The position numbers and the translations under genes were made by a program. This document shows, in pieces, positions 25,463 to 35,258 of a stretch of DNA of 64,000 nt (position 1 is the first letter of the stretch; each line of letters starts with the position of its first letter). Source of the stretch: Thermodesulfobium narugense DSM 14796. Its GTDB lineage: Bacteria; Thermodesulfobiota; Thermodesulfobiia; Thermodesulfobiales; Thermodesulfobiaceae. The stretch spans positions 1,137,001-1,201,000 of the forward strand of contig NC_015499.1 of assembly GCF_000212395.1 (NCBI RefSeq), read 5' to 3'. Below the pieces are notes generated by a model. It was not told the DNA's origin. It made no database searches and worked only from the letters and a program-made list of their open reading frames with translations.

Positions 25463-26356
25463 TTATGAAACTCTTACAAAAAACTGCTGGTTATTTACAA
25501 ATTCTACTCTTAGCAAATTTTCATCAAGTAGATAACTTATATATGCCAAAATAGAGAGTCTCATCAATACATTCGTAGCCATATCCTTTATTGTTATATT
25601 AAACTTATCGTATATAAGATTTAGGAGCTCTATTTCAGATACTTCTTTGAAACAAATGTCTAAAATAAACTCTAAAATTTGATTAATAATTCTTTCATTT
25701 TCATTAAGAACGTCAAGATAGTTTTCAAAAAGGTCACCATGCGAAGGTATTATTCCCTTGAATTTAGAATTTTTTAAGAAATTAAGAGTTTGTAAAGTTC
25801 CTTTTATGTCCGAGTTAAGTGGTATTTTGTGCTTAGCTAAAAATTCATAAGAGATAAAAGAGTCAGCAGAGAAAAGATAGTTTTCAAATAAAATACCAAT
25901 TTGTCCAAATGAATGACCAGGCAGCTCAACAATTTCAAAATTTATGTTTTCAAAGCTTATCTTGCCGTGATCAACAATTTTGTCAACATTAATTTTCTTA
26001 CCAAGAAAGAATTTTTGATGAAGGATTTTAGGAGGATTGGCGCCACAAAAAAGATATATGGGTTCCATCAATGGATATTCCAGTATAGATTTAGCAGGAA
26101 GAGTTGAAAGCACTTCAGTATTAAGATGTTTTACAAACCATGAAGCACCTCCAAAGTGATCGGCATGAGCGTGAGTAATAATTATTTTTTTGGGAATAAT
26201 TTTCTCAGCGTCTAGTATTTTGAATGCTTTTTTTGCATTATCGTCATCAATTCCTGCATCAATCAATATAGCTTCCTTTTTTTCATTTAACAAAAAACCT
26301 ATGTTTACATTGGATTTTATATACCCTAAGCGATCGTTTATATAAATTAATTGCAT
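25463..26356 (-). CDS. Metallo-beta-lactamase-fold hydrolase
   Basis: About 297 residues. The zinc motif THAHADHFGG is clear, followed by a downstream His (ELPGHSFGQ), the bridging Asp (SADSF) and a final His (IPSHGD). A C-terminal helical extension of about 90 residues resembles the winged-helix tail of lactamase-like B2 proteins. The substrate is unknown; glyoxalase II-like thioesters or nucleic acids are possible. I start at the ATG with GGAGG six bases upstream; an in-frame ATG 12 bases earlier overlaps that site. Confidence 0.8.
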   Translation of the reverse strand: MQLIYINDRLGYIKSNVNIGFLLNEKKEAILIDAGIDDDNAKKAFKILDAEKIIPKKIIITHAHADHFGGASWFVKHLNTEVLSTLPAKSILEYPLMEPIYLFCGANPPKILHQKFFLGKKINVDKIVDHGKISFENINFEIVELPGHSFGQIGILFENYLFSADSFISYEFLAKHKIPLNSDIKGTLQTLNFLKNSKFKGIIPSHGDLFENYLDVLNENERIINQILEFILDICFKEVSEIELLNLIYDKFNITIKDMATNVLMRLSILAYISYLLDENLLRVEFVNNQQFFVRVS

Positions 26357-26424
26357 AACTACCTCCATTAAAAGATAAATAAAATATTAAGCAAATTATA
26401 ACTTTGTTTTGATAAAATAAAAAT

Positions 26425-27687
26425 ATGAAAAACTTATTTGAAAGTGAAATTTCTTTGTCTCAAGCTATTCGTCCCAAAAACTTAGATGAATTCCTGGGAC
26501 AAAGTCACCTATTAAGGAAAGATGGTACTATCTATAAAAGTATTGTAAACGCAAAATTAAGAAGTGTAATTTTATATGGACCACCCGGAGTAGGGAAAAC
26601 TACCCTTGCAAAAATAATTGCCTCTTATTCAAAAGCTAATTTTGAAATCTTAAATGCAGTACTAAGTGGAGTACCAGAACTAAGAAAGATTATAGAAAAA
26701 GCAATAGATGACAAAAAAAGAGGCATAGAAACCTTACTTTTTGTGGACGAGGTTCACCGATGGAACAAAGCTCAACAAGATGCTCTGCTTCCTGTTTTAG
26801 AGGATAATACTATCAGATTCGTAGGAGCTACTGTCGAAAATCCTTTTTTCTATATAATTAAACCATTACTTTCAAGATCGCTGTTACTTACACTTCACCC
26901 TCTTAATAAAGAGGACCTTAGTAAGTTATTTGATAGAGCAATAAATTATTATAAGAGGTATAAAAATAAAGAAATTATTTTCGATATGCAAACAAAAGAA
27001 TTAATAATCAACCTTGCACAAAAGGACGCAAGATATTTATTAAACATTATTGAACTAATCGTAGAATCTTCAGAAGAAGATACAATAAGGCTATCAAAAG
27101 ATGCCTTAGATGGAATAATTGAAAAAAAGCTTTTGTTCGACAAATCTAGCGATCAACACTATGATACAATTTCTGCCTTTATAAAATCTATAAGGGGTAG
27201 CGATCCTGATGCTGCTATTTACTATCTTGCTTTGATGCTAAACTCAGGAGAAGATCCAAGGTTTATAGCTCGAAGGCTTATAATTCTTGCATCAGAAGAT
27301 ATAGGCATGGCCGATCCATATGCTATAACAATTGCTGTATCCACACTCGATGCAGTAAACTTTGTAGGTCTCCCAGAAGCAGAAATAAACCTTGCCCATG
27401 CCACAGTATATCTCGCGTGTGCGCCAAAAAGTAACACCGCATATATAGCGCTAAATAACGCAAAAAAATCCATTCAAGATGAAGAAATATTAAAAATACC
27501 AGAACACCTCAAAAATATTCATACAGAAGATTTAAAAAATAGATACCTTTATCCTCACGACTTTCCAGATCACTTTGTGAGACAAAGGTATCTATCCGAA
27601 AATAAGAAATTTTACTACCCTTCAGATGTAGGCTTTGAAAAGAAAATAAAAGAGAGAATACAAAAATTATGGGGCGATGAAAAATAG
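26425..27687 (+). CDS. rarA: Replication-associated recombination protein RarA (MgsA)
   Basis: A 420-residue AAA+ ATPase acting at stalled replication forks. The N-terminal SLSQAIRPKNLDEFLGQ is the usual RarA opening. Walker A is YGPPGVGKTTLAK (about 53-65), Walker B is LLFVDEVHRWNKAQQDALL, and the arginine-finger/sensor region includes GATVENPFF. The C-terminal tetramerisation part contains SIRGSDPDAAIYYLALML and MADPYA, typical of the family. It ends one base before the convergent UPF0173-like gene. Confidence 0.93.
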   Translation: MKNLFESEISLSQAIRPKNLDEFLGQSHLLRKDGTIYKSIVNAKLRSVILYGPPGVGKTTLAKIIASYSKANFEILNAVLSGVPELRKIIEKAIDDKKRGIETLLFVDEVHRWNKAQQDALLPVLEDNTIRFVGATVENPFFYIIKPLLSRSLLLTLHPLNKEDLSKLFDRAINYYKRYKNKEIIFDMQTKELIINLAQKDARYLLNIIELIVESSEEDTIRLSKDALDGIIEKKLLFDKSSDQHYDTISAFIKSIRGSDPDAAIYYLALMLNSGEDPRFIARRLIILASEDIGMADPYAITIAVSTLDAVNFVGLPEAEINLAHATVYLACAPKSNTAYIALNNAKKSIQDEEILKIPEHLKNIHTEDLKNRYLYPHDFPDHFVRQRYLSENKKFYYPSDVGFEKKIKERIQKLWGDEK

Positions 27688-27688
27688 T

Positions 27689-28333
27689 TTATTTTTCAAA
27701 AACTGCTTTCATAACAACCAACTCTTTTTCTTTGTTTCCAGGTGTTATCTCATATTTACATGAGTTAATCCTATTTACACCATATTTCCATGCTGCTAAA
27801 AATTCATTTAACGTTTTAATTGGAAATTCATTTCCAGTCAATTTATAGTGCATTGGAACAATTTGTTTTGGATTAATCATATCTACAATCTTCAACACCT
27901 CATCTGGTCCAATTGTATAAAACCCACCTACAGGAATCAAAAGCAAATCAAGGCTTTCATATGGCTTCAAAGAACCCTTCGATGGAACTTCCCCTAAATC
28001 GCCCATGTGAGCAAGACTTACTCCGTCAGCAGTTATTTTAAAAGCAACTACCTTACCTCTCTCCTTACCTGCATTGTCGTCATGGTTAAATATATGACCT
28101 TCAATAGAAAGATCTTTGAATTCAAATTTGCCAGCATCCTTAAATACTTTCGGATTTCCTTTAACAACGTTAACCGCATTGTGATCAAAATGATCGTGAG
28201 ATGTAAAAACTACATCAACTGGCACAGAAGGCAAAGGATATCCAACTTTTTCATTAAAGGGATCAAACATAAATCTTGTGCCAGCTTTTGTCTCACATAC
28301 GAAACAGGAATGTCCAAAGTATTCAATTTTCAT
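27689..28333 (-). CDS. UPF0173-type metal-dependent hydrolase (MBL fold)
   Basis: 214 residues. It starts MKIEYFGHSCF as UPF0173 members do and carries the zinc motif TSHDHFDHN (about 44-52), a GDLG (LAHMGDLGEV) and a C-terminal His (VPMHYK). The function of this family is not settled; it is a short, single-domain member of the metallo-beta-lactamase superfamily. GGGAGG precedes the ATG. Confidence 0.82.
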   Translation of the reverse strand: MKIEYFGHSCFVCETKAGTRFMFDPFNEKVGYPLPSVPVDVVFTSHDHFDHNAVNVVKGNPKVFKDAGKFEFKDLSIEGHIFNHDDNAGKERGKVVAFKITADGVSLAHMGDLGEVPSKGSLKPYESLDLLLIPVGGFYTIGPDEVLKIVDMINPKQIVPMHYKLTGNEFPIKTLNEFLAAWKYGVNRINSCKYEITPGNKEKELVVMKAVFEK

Positions 28334-28500
28334 CTTTTAACCTCCCGAAAAAATAGAATTTTTTATTATTTTTCGTTTACAGATTTAACTACTTACTTAA
28401 TTATTAAATATTATTTTAAATCAAAAATAAATTAAAATGATAGAATAACCTTGTTACTTATGCTTTCATTTTCACGTATTCTTTTGAAGAGGTGATAATA

Positions 28501-29526
28501 ATGAAAATTTTGATTGCTGGAACTGGAGCTTTAGGAATGCTATTTGCAGCATATCTATCAGAAGAGCATGAAGTTCAGCTTTTTGGATTTAGTAAAAATG
28601 TAGACTTTATAAACAACAATGGAATAAAAGTTCTAACACCGCACGGCACAAAAAATTATAAAAACGTTAGAGCATTTAGCAACCCAAAATCAATTGAAAA
28701 TGAAAAGTTTGATCTATTAATTACTGTCGTAAAATCTTTTGCCACAAAAGACTATTACGACGCTCTCGAAAGTGTAAGAACAAATATCTCTTATGCGCTT
28801 TCTTTTCAAAACGGTATAAAAAAGGAAGAAGAACTGATAAATTTTATAGGCAAAGATAGGGCCATCTCTTCAGCGTGTACCATAGGCGCAACTTTTACAG
28901 ATAAAGGGGTTGTCAATTATACTTCTCCTGGCTCTATATGGCTTTCGTTATACGAAAAAACAAACTCATCCACAAAATTTCTTGAAGACTTATCTCAAAC
29001 TTTTGCTGACATCAACTTCCCAGCAAACATTGAAAGTGACCCATACGGTCTTGTGTGGAACAAACTTGTATTTTACAGTGCAGGCGCAGCAGTAGGTTGT
29101 TTGACTTTGCTTCCATATCATATGATATGGAGTTCAAATAGCCTTTGTAAAGTCTTTCTGGATGCATTAAAGGAAGGAAAAGTTATTGCAGAAAGCGAAG
29201 GAATAAAACTTTTTGATATGAAAGGACTTGAAGTAATTAGTTTAACCACTTCACTTAGTGAAGACGAGGCCACAGAGATATTGAACGGTAAAGCGAAACA
29301 ACTCGAAACAAAAAACTTAAAGGATTTAAGGGTATCGATGTCTGTTGACATTTTAAGACAAAAGAAAACAGAACTAGAATTTACTTTAGGAGAGCTCTAT
29401 CACAGAGGAGTAAAAAATAAACTTATCACACCTGTAATTCACACATCATATCATGTGGTAAAGGGATTAGAAGAGCTTTATCTCAACAAAGAAAGAAATT
29501 TCTTGTATAAATACAGGTTAATATAA
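28501..29526 (+). CDS. panE: 2-dehydropantoate 2-reductase (ketopantoate reductase)
   Basis: An NADPH-dependent step to pantoate and coenzyme A. The N-terminal Rossmann motif is LIAGTGALGMLFAAYLS (residues 4-20). NxxxKL-type catalytic Lys (VWNKLVFYSAGAAV) and a C-terminal helical domain with SMSVDILRQKKTELEF and SYHVVKGLE follow. I use the ATG at 28501 with GAGGTG upstream; a GTG nine bases earlier lies within that site. The tolC ATG directly follows the stop codon. Distant family paralogs reduce other keto acids, so the exact substrate is inferred. Confidence 0.85.
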   Translation: MKILIAGTGALGMLFAAYLSEEHEVQLFGFSKNVDFINNNGIKVLTPHGTKNYKNVRAFSNPKSIENEKFDLLITVVKSFATKDYYDALESVRTNISYALSFQNGIKKEEELINFIGKDRAISSACTIGATFTDKGVVNYTSPGSIWLSLYEKTNSSTKFLEDLSQTFADINFPANIESDPYGLVWNKLVFYSAGAAVGCLTLLPYHMIWSSNSLCKVFLDALKEGKVIAESEGIKLFDMKGLEVISLTTSLSEDEATEILNGKAKQLETKNLKDLRVSMSVDILRQKKTELEFTLGELYHRGVKNKLITPVIHTSYHVVKGLEELYLNKERNFLYKYRLI

Positions 29527-30897
29527 ATGACATCAAGAACAAAGGAAAATAAATATATCAAAAGGATCATGTTTATCTTTTTACTATTGTTGATATCTTT
29601 AGTAAGTTACAACTTTTTACCACCTTTACAAGTACAAGCAGCCTACGCAGCTGACTCAAACGAAACAAACGTTTTAACGCTTGAAGATGCGCTCAAAATT
29701 GCAAAGGAAAACAACAAGACCCTTCAAGCACAATACTATCAGATGCAATCTGCAAAGGAAACGTATATCCAAGCATTAGGTTATAGATTGCCAAATATTA
29801 CAGGATCTCTTAGCTACGAAAGGATTAGAGCAATGTCAACAAATAATGCATCTTATGGCTCAAAGGATAATTTTTCTTACTCCTTAGATGCAAATCAGCT
29901 TCTTTATGATTTTGGAGCAACAAATTCATACATTCAAAGCGCCTATCATTCATATAAGCAAAGCGAAAAACAATATCTTGACACATTGAGGCAAATAGAA
30001 TACCAAGTAAAACAAAGCTATTTAAATGTCTTATCTGCTGAACAACTTTATGACACCGCGAAAGAAGGTTTAGATCTTGCTAATTTAATCTTAAAATATA
30101 CTCAATCGGAATTTGATGTAGGTTTAGTTGCCAGATCAGACGTTCTCTCAGCAGAAGTTGAGGTTCAAAACGCAAAGATTTCGCTTTTAAATGCTAAAAA
30201 TCAAATTAACGTAAGTCTTGCAAATTTAGCAAATGTATTAGGTTACGATCCTAGAAAAAGCTTTACAATATCCAAAACAGCATATGAAACTCCTCCTAAA
30301 GCTATAGCATCAAACTTTGCAGATCAGATTTTTTCTATTGCAATAAAAAATAGACCAGATATTGCGGCAGCTATAGAAGGTATTGATGCTGCAAGATATA
30401 CCCTAAAAAATCTTAAAAGTTCTCTATATCCTAAAATTAATCTTGTTGGCGACTATTCAAGAAGCGACACCAAGTTTCCACCCGAAAATTATTCATGGTT
30501 TTACGGCATTACAGCAACAATAACTTTTTACAACGGCGGACAAAACCTTTCAAAAATCAGACAGGAACAGGATATTCTTAATTCTTTGATAAAAACAAAG
30601 GATAATTTGGAGGATTCTATAAAACTAGCCGTGTGGACAGATATCTTGAACCTAAACAACGCTTATTCTACATTTGAGCTTTCTGACGCAGCTGTAAAAA
30701 GCGCTCTTGAGAACCTAAGAGTAAACGAAGCTCAATATAGAGAGGGATTAAATTCTATAATTGATCTTACAACAGCTAGAAATAATTATATTTCAGCAAA
30801 AAATCAAAGAATTATAAATGAATACAATTACTACCTTAGTCTCGCTGCCCTTGAGAGAGACCTGGGTGTAAAATTTTTTAATATTGAAAATTACTAA
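29527..30897 (+). CDS. TolC-family outer-membrane channel of the ABC efflux operon
   Basis: 456 residues. A long N-terminal basic lead and hydrophobic segment (IMFIFLLLLISLVSYNF) end near VQAAYAA, a signal peptidase I-like site. Two OEP coiled-coil repeats follow (DALKIAKENNKTLQAQYYQ opening; the YREGLNSIIDLTTARNNYI tail). It starts directly after the panE stop codon. With the next four genes it forms a MacAB-TolC-like tripartite exporter. It is only distantly similar to the RND-linked TolC at 16056-17390. Confidence 0.88.
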   Translation: MTSRTKENKYIKRIMFIFLLLLISLVSYNFLPPLQVQAAYAADSNETNVLTLEDALKIAKENNKTLQAQYYQMQSAKETYIQALGYRLPNITGSLSYERIRAMSTNNASYGSKDNFSYSLDANQLLYDFGATNSYIQSAYHSYKQSEKQYLDTLRQIEYQVKQSYLNVLSAEQLYDTAKEGLDLANLILKYTQSEFDVGLVARSDVLSAEVEVQNAKISLLNAKNQINVSLANLANVLGYDPRKSFTISKTAYETPPKAIASNFADQIFSIAIKNRPDIAAAIEGIDAARYTLKNLKSSLYPKINLVGDYSRSDTKFPPENYSWFYGITATITFYNGGQNLSKIRQEQDILNSLIKTKDNLEDSIKLAVWTDILNLNNAYSTFELSDAAVKSALENLRVNEAQYREGLNSIIDLTTARNNYISAKNQRIINEYNYYLSLAALERDLGVKFFNIENY

Positions 30898-30931
30898 TCT
30901 TAGGAAACAAATTATTGCATAAGGAGGAGAA

Positions 30932-32038
30932 ATGTTAAAGTTCTTTAAAAAGAAAAAAGTAATAGCTATAACTGCCGCCTTAATAATAATTCTTGCAATT
31001 GTATTGTACGGTTATAACACATATATAAACAATATGAAAAAATTACAACAAGAAGTTAAAACGGCACAAGTAACAAAAAGGACTATTACAGAAGTGGTAA
31101 ATTCAACTGGTACTATCAATCCACAAGTTGGCGCTCAAATTAACGTAGGAGCTAGAATTACAGGACAAGTAATAAAACTAAACGTACAGGTAGGAAGCGT
31201 AGTTCAGGCAGGAGAGGTTTTGGCTGAAATTGACCCAAGACCACAAATAGCTGCTCTTGAACAAGCTAAGTCGAATTATCAAGCAGCCCTAAGTAACTAT
31301 AATTATGCAAAGGTAACCTATGAAAGATATGCCAAATTATTTGAAGAAGGGCTTATTTCAAAAGATAAATATGACAATGCAAAAGCTAACTATTTAGCCC
31401 AAAAGGGTGCCGTTGATGCCGCTAAGGCAGCTGTCAATACCGCACAGGTAAACCTTGAATACTGTACAATTACAGCTCCAATAAGCGGAATGGTTTCAGC
31501 AGTTACTACACACCAGGGAGAAACAGTAGTATCCGGATTGAACGCCCCAAACTTTGTAACAATTGATGACCTTGATAAGCTCGAAGTAGATGCCTCAGTT
31601 GACGAAACAGATATTGGAAAAGTAAAGGTGGGAATGCCTGCTACATTTACAGTTCTTGCTTATCCTGACAAAACGTTTACAGGAACTGTTGCAGCAATAT
31701 ATCCAACTTCAACTGTGGTAAGTAACGTTGTTTACTATACAACGGTAATAAAAATTGATTCAAATCCTGAACATCTTTTGAGGCCAGGGATGACTGCAAA
31801 CGTAAATATAAAAGTTCAAGAAAAGAAAGATGTATTAGCAGTACCAAATCTTGCTCTAAAAACATTTGGTAATCAAACAGTGGTTTTTGTAGAAACAAGC
31901 CCAGGAGTTTTTGAAAAAAGAGTAGTTAAAACTGGCATTTCAGATCTAGATTACACTGAGATAACCAGCGGCCTAAAAGAAGGAGATAAAGTGATTGTCG
32001 GAGATATTCCAGAAAGCTTACTAAAAAAGATAAAATGA
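30932..32038 (+). CDS. Periplasmic adaptor of an ABC exporter (MacA/HlyD family)
   Basis: 368 residues. One N-terminal membrane span (VIAITAALIIILAIVLYGY), then the first half-lipoyl motif (NVGARITGQVIKLNVQVGS), a coiled-coil hairpin (about 95-165), the second half-lipoyl motif (CTITAPISGMVSAVTTHQGE) and beta-barrel parts ending SGLKEGDKVIVG. It would hold the ABC permeases to TolC. GGAGGAG precedes the ATG; the last four bases overlap the ATPase gene. Confidence 0.9.
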   Translation: MLKFFKKKKVIAITAALIIILAIVLYGYNTYINNMKKLQQEVKTAQVTKRTITEVVNSTGTINPQVGAQINVGARITGQVIKLNVQVGSVVQAGEVLAEIDPRPQIAALEQAKSNYQAALSNYNYAKVTYERYAKLFEEGLISKDKYDNAKANYLAQKGAVDAAKAAVNTAQVNLEYCTITAPISGMVSAVTTHQGETVVSGLNAPNFVTIDDLDKLEVDASVDETDIGKVKVGMPATFTVLAYPDKTFTGTVAAIYPTSTVVSNVVYYTTVIKIDSNPEHLLRPGMTANVNIKVQEKKDVLAVPNLALKTFGNQTVVFVETSPGVFEKRVVKTGISDLDYTEITSGLKEGDKVIVGDIPESLLKKIK

Positions 32039-32775
32039 GCGAAAAAATTATAGAATTAGAAAACATACAGAAGGTTTATAAATCCGGCACTCTTGAAACT
32101 GTTGTTTTAAGAGGTATAAGCTTTGTCATCAACAAGGGTGAATTTGCTTCTATTATGGCACCATCCGGAAGTGGAAAAACAACTCTAATGAACATAATAG
32201 GGTTATTGGATAGACCCACAGGTGGAAAATACTTTCTGGATAACAAGGAGGTCTCAAAACTATCAGATAACGAACTAGCTCATTTAAGAAATCAATATAT
32301 AGGCTTTATATTCCAACAATTCCATCTTTTGCCCGATCTTACGGCAATTGAAAATGTCTTGCTTCCTTCTGTCTATGCAAAAAATCCTCCACCAGACATC
32401 AAGGATAGGGCTAAAAAATATCTTGAAACAGTAGGTTTAGGAGAAAGATTAAATTTTTATCCATCTGAGCTATCAGGTGGTCAACAACAAAGAGTTGCTA
32501 TAGCAAGGTCTCTTATCAATAGTCCTAAGTTAATTCTTGCCGATGAACCAACAGGTAACCTTGATCCACAATCTGGCATGGAAATATTGTCTGTCTTCCA
32601 AAAGCTTAATGAAGAAGGCATAACAATATTGATGGTCACCCACTCACCTGAAATTGCACTTTTTACAAAAAAGGTAATTACCCTTAGCTTTGGCAAAGTG
32701 CTTAAAGAAGATATTGTGAAAAATCCCAAATCTGCTCAGGAAGAATTACAAAAGATGTATGTGATTAATACATGA
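32035..32775 (+). CDS. ABC transporter ATPase (MacB/LolD type)
   Basis: A 246-residue nucleotide-binding protein. Walker A MAPSGSGKTTLMN (about 40), Q-loop IFQQFHLLPDLTAIENV, signature LSGGQQQRVAIARSL and Walker B LILADEPTGNLD are intact. This subfamily powers mechanotransmission-type export of peptides, antibiotics or lipoproteins. Its ATPase is separate here, whereas MacB fuses it to the permease. It overlaps both neighbours by four bases. Confidence 0.93.
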   Translation: MSEKIIELENIQKVYKSGTLETVVLRGISFVINKGEFASIMAPSGSGKTTLMNIIGLLDRPTGGKYFLDNKEVSKLSDNELAHLRNQYIGFIFQQFHLLPDLTAIENVLLPSVYAKNPPPDIKDRAKKYLETVGLGERLNFYPSELSGGQQQRVAIARSLINSPKLILADEPTGNLDPQSGMEILSVFQKLNEEGITILMVTHSPEIALFTKKVITLSFGKVLKEDIVKNPKSAQEELQKMYVINT

Positions 32776-33980
32776 TTATAAAAATTCTTTCTTCAGCAAT
32801 TAAAATAAACTTAAAACAAGGCTTGAAGGTTTTCATTATGATCTCTGGAATATCTCTTTGTATTCTTGTAATTACTTTAGTAACATCAATAAGCCTAGGT
32901 GCAAGGCAGCTTGTAAACGAAACTCTTCAGCAATTTGGCCCAACTTCTATAATAGTTTTTGCAGGTGGCAGAAGACAACCAGGACAGCCTTTCCAAAGAT
33001 CTACAACTATGACATTAGACGATGTTCGCTCAATAAAGGATCAAATAAGTGGCATTGTAGCAATAGATCCCGAAGCAAACAGCAATATGAATGCAAAATA
33101 TGGAGCACAAAACATAGATACTAATATCTCAGGTGCAACACCATCATTCACTACCGCATGGGATTGGAACGTAGCTGAAGGAAGATTTTTTACCGAAAGA
33201 GAAAATGCTTCCATGTCAAGGGTAGCTGTAATCGGAACTACAGTTGCAAAGCAGTTATTTCAAGGAGAAAATCCACTTGGTAAGCTTATCAGAATTGGCA
33301 CTACACCATTTACAGTAATTGGAGTATTAAGTTCACTTGGCACTACACCAAATGGTATGGATAGAGACAATAGAATTGTAATTCCACTTAACACTATGTT
33401 AAAAAGAATGCTAAACCAAACATATATAACAATGATGAGAATAAAATTTGCACCAGGCACTAATATTAACGTTGTAGCAGGAGAAATTAGTACAATCCTA
33501 AGATACAATCACAAACTTACTGCATCAGGTCTTCCAGATGACTTTACAATCATAACTCCTGATCAAGTAATGGAATTCTTAAACAGAATAAATTCAACTT
33601 TAAATATTTTTCTCGTTGTTTCAACAATAGTTGCAATAGTTATAGGCTCTGTTGTTGTTTCAAATATAATGCAGGCATCTATTTCTGAAAGAGAAAAAGA
33701 GATTGCTCTTAGAAGAGCGTTTGGGGCTACAAAATCACTTATTGTAACACAAGTTTTCCTTGAAATATTTGTGATCAGCATTATTGGTTCAGTTTTTGGA
33801 GCAACCTTAGGGGCTTTACTGGGAGTAATAATGGAACATTTCACAGGAATTCACGTTTCAATTAGTCCATTGCTGTTTCTTGTCGCATTTAGCGTATCTA
33901 CAATAATAGCATTAATTGCTGGAATTCAACCAGCAATAAAAGCTAGTTCATATGATCCAGCAGTGGTCTTACAAAGATGA
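32772..33980 (+). CDS. MacB-like ABC permease, first of two
   Basis: 402 residues. One N-terminal span (about 19-42), a large periplasmic MacB_PCD domain (about 45-270), then three spans of the FtsX domain, with the family helix ISEREKEIALRRAFGATKSLIVTQVFLEIF. ATG overlaps the ATPase stop. It probably forms a heterodimer with the next gene product, each partner giving four spans. Confidence 0.9.
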   Translation: MIIKILSSAIKINLKQGLKVFIMISGISLCILVITLVTSISLGARQLVNETLQQFGPTSIIVFAGGRRQPGQPFQRSTTMTLDDVRSIKDQISGIVAIDPEANSNMNAKYGAQNIDTNISGATPSFTTAWDWNVAEGRFFTERENASMSRVAVIGTTVAKQLFQGENPLGKLIRIGTTPFTVIGVLSSLGTTPNGMDRDNRIVIPLNTMLKRMLNQTYITMMRIKFAPGTNINVVAGEISTILRYNHKLTASGLPDDFTIITPDQVMEFLNRINSTLNIFLVVSTIVAIVIGSVVVSNIMQASISEREKEIALRRAFGATKSLIVTQVFLEIFVISIIGSVFGATLGALLGVIMEHFTGIHVSISPLLFLVAFSVSTIIALIAGIQPAIKASSYDPAVVLQR

Positions 33981-35197
33981 ACAATTTCTTTATTAACTTT
34001 TCACAGGCTTTAAGAAGCATCTCTAGAAGAAAAAGAAAGTCTATACTTGCTATTTTAGGTTTTTTAATCGGTATAAGCGCTACAGTCATAATTGCAAGTA
34101 TAAGTTCTGGAGTAAAAGAGAAAACAATTGAACAGATAAAGAGTATGGGCAGCAATATGATAGTAGTTACAGCAGGACAGCTCAAAATAATGGGAAATAG
34201 ACCACATCAGGTCGGAAACGTAACCACTCTTACTCCCCTGGACTATACAATTCTAAAAAAGGATCTACCAAATGCAAAAATTGCAGCAACACAACAAAAA
34301 ACATTTACAGTAAAATTCTCTGATTACAGCGCACAAACTACTATTATAGGTGCAACTCCAAGTCTGTTTAGCGTAAGAGGATATACAGTAAGTATGGGAA
34401 GAGAATTTACTTCCAGAGAGAATAGGCTTCGTGAAAGAGTAGCGATAATTGGTAGAACAGTAATACAAAATCTAAATGCAATACCAGAACAGCTTCTTAA
34501 TGCAACAATTTTCATAAACAATATCCCTTTTAGAGTTATAGGAATACAAGACCCTGTAGGAATTGATATTGGCGGACAAGATGAAGACAATCAGATAATC
34601 ATCCCACTTGATACAGCTTTAGATAGGGTTCTTAACGTTACATATATTAATAATATTTACATTAGCGCACCACAAGAATATCTTATGAGTTCATATAAAG
34701 ACGAAGTAATTAGGATTCTCAGAAAAAATCACAAACTTACAGACGACCAACAAAACGATTTTACCGTTCAGGACCAAAGCGACATAATTGCAGCTCAAAC
34801 GAAATCTACTCAGACACTTGATAACCTTACTGTGGCACTGGCCATGATAGCAGTCTTCATTGGCGGGTTAGGAATTGCTGCTGTTTTACTTGTCGCAGTA
34901 AAAGAACGAACCAAAGAAATAGGTGTTAGAAAATCATTTGGTGCTACAAAACAGGATATTCTCACACAATTTTTTATTGAAGCAGCAATACTTTCTGGTT
35001 CTGGAACAATTTGTGGTATATTAATAGGTTTGCTAATAACTTTTATAATAACTTTGTTTACAAAAATGCCTTTTGTAGTTCCATTTAACATCTTAATTCC
35101 CTTAATATTTATAGCATTTTTAATGGGAGTATTATTTGGAACAATACCAGCAAAAAAAGCTGCAGAAGTAGATCCTATAAGAGCCATTTACTCATAA
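33977..35197 (+). CDS. MacB-like ABC permease, second of two
   Basis: 406 residues with the same plan as its upstream partner: N-terminal span after RSISRRKRKSILAILGF, MacB_PCD domain, and FtsX spans with VKERTKEIGVRKSFGATKQDILTQFFIEAA. It overlaps the first permease by four bases. The two share the fold but have clearly diverged, suggesting an asymmetric transporter. It is the last gene of the operon, followed by a hairpin terminator. Confidence 0.9.
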   Translation: MNNFFINFSQALRSISRRKRKSILAILGFLIGISATVIIASISSGVKEKTIEQIKSMGSNMIVVTAGQLKIMGNRPHQVGNVTTLTPLDYTILKKDLPNAKIAATQQKTFTVKFSDYSAQTTIIGATPSLFSVRGYTVSMGREFTSRENRLRERVAIIGRTVIQNLNAIPEQLLNATIFINNIPFRVIGIQDPVGIDIGGQDEDNQIIIPLDTALDRVLNVTYINNIYISAPQEYLMSSYKDEVIRILRKNHKLTDDQQNDFTVQDQSDIIAAQTKSTQTLDNLTVALAMIAVFIGGLGIAAVLLVAVKERTKEIGVRKSFGATKQDILTQFFIEAAILSGSGTICGILIGLLITFIITLFTKMPFVVPFNILIPLIFIAFLMGVLFGTIPAKKAAEVDPIRAIYS

Positions 35198-35249
35198 AAA
35201 ACTTCTGAGATTTTTAATATCAAAACCCCAGAAGTTTTAATTTTTATTT
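35198..35249 (+). terminator. Terminator between convergent ABC-efflux and fdh operons
   Basis: AAAACTTCTG (35198-35207) pairs with CAGAAGTTTT (35229-35238), followed by a T-rich run on the plus strand. On the minus strand the left arm is followed by T residues too, so it probably serves both operons. Confidence 0.7.
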
Positions 35250-35258
35250 CAAAATTAT

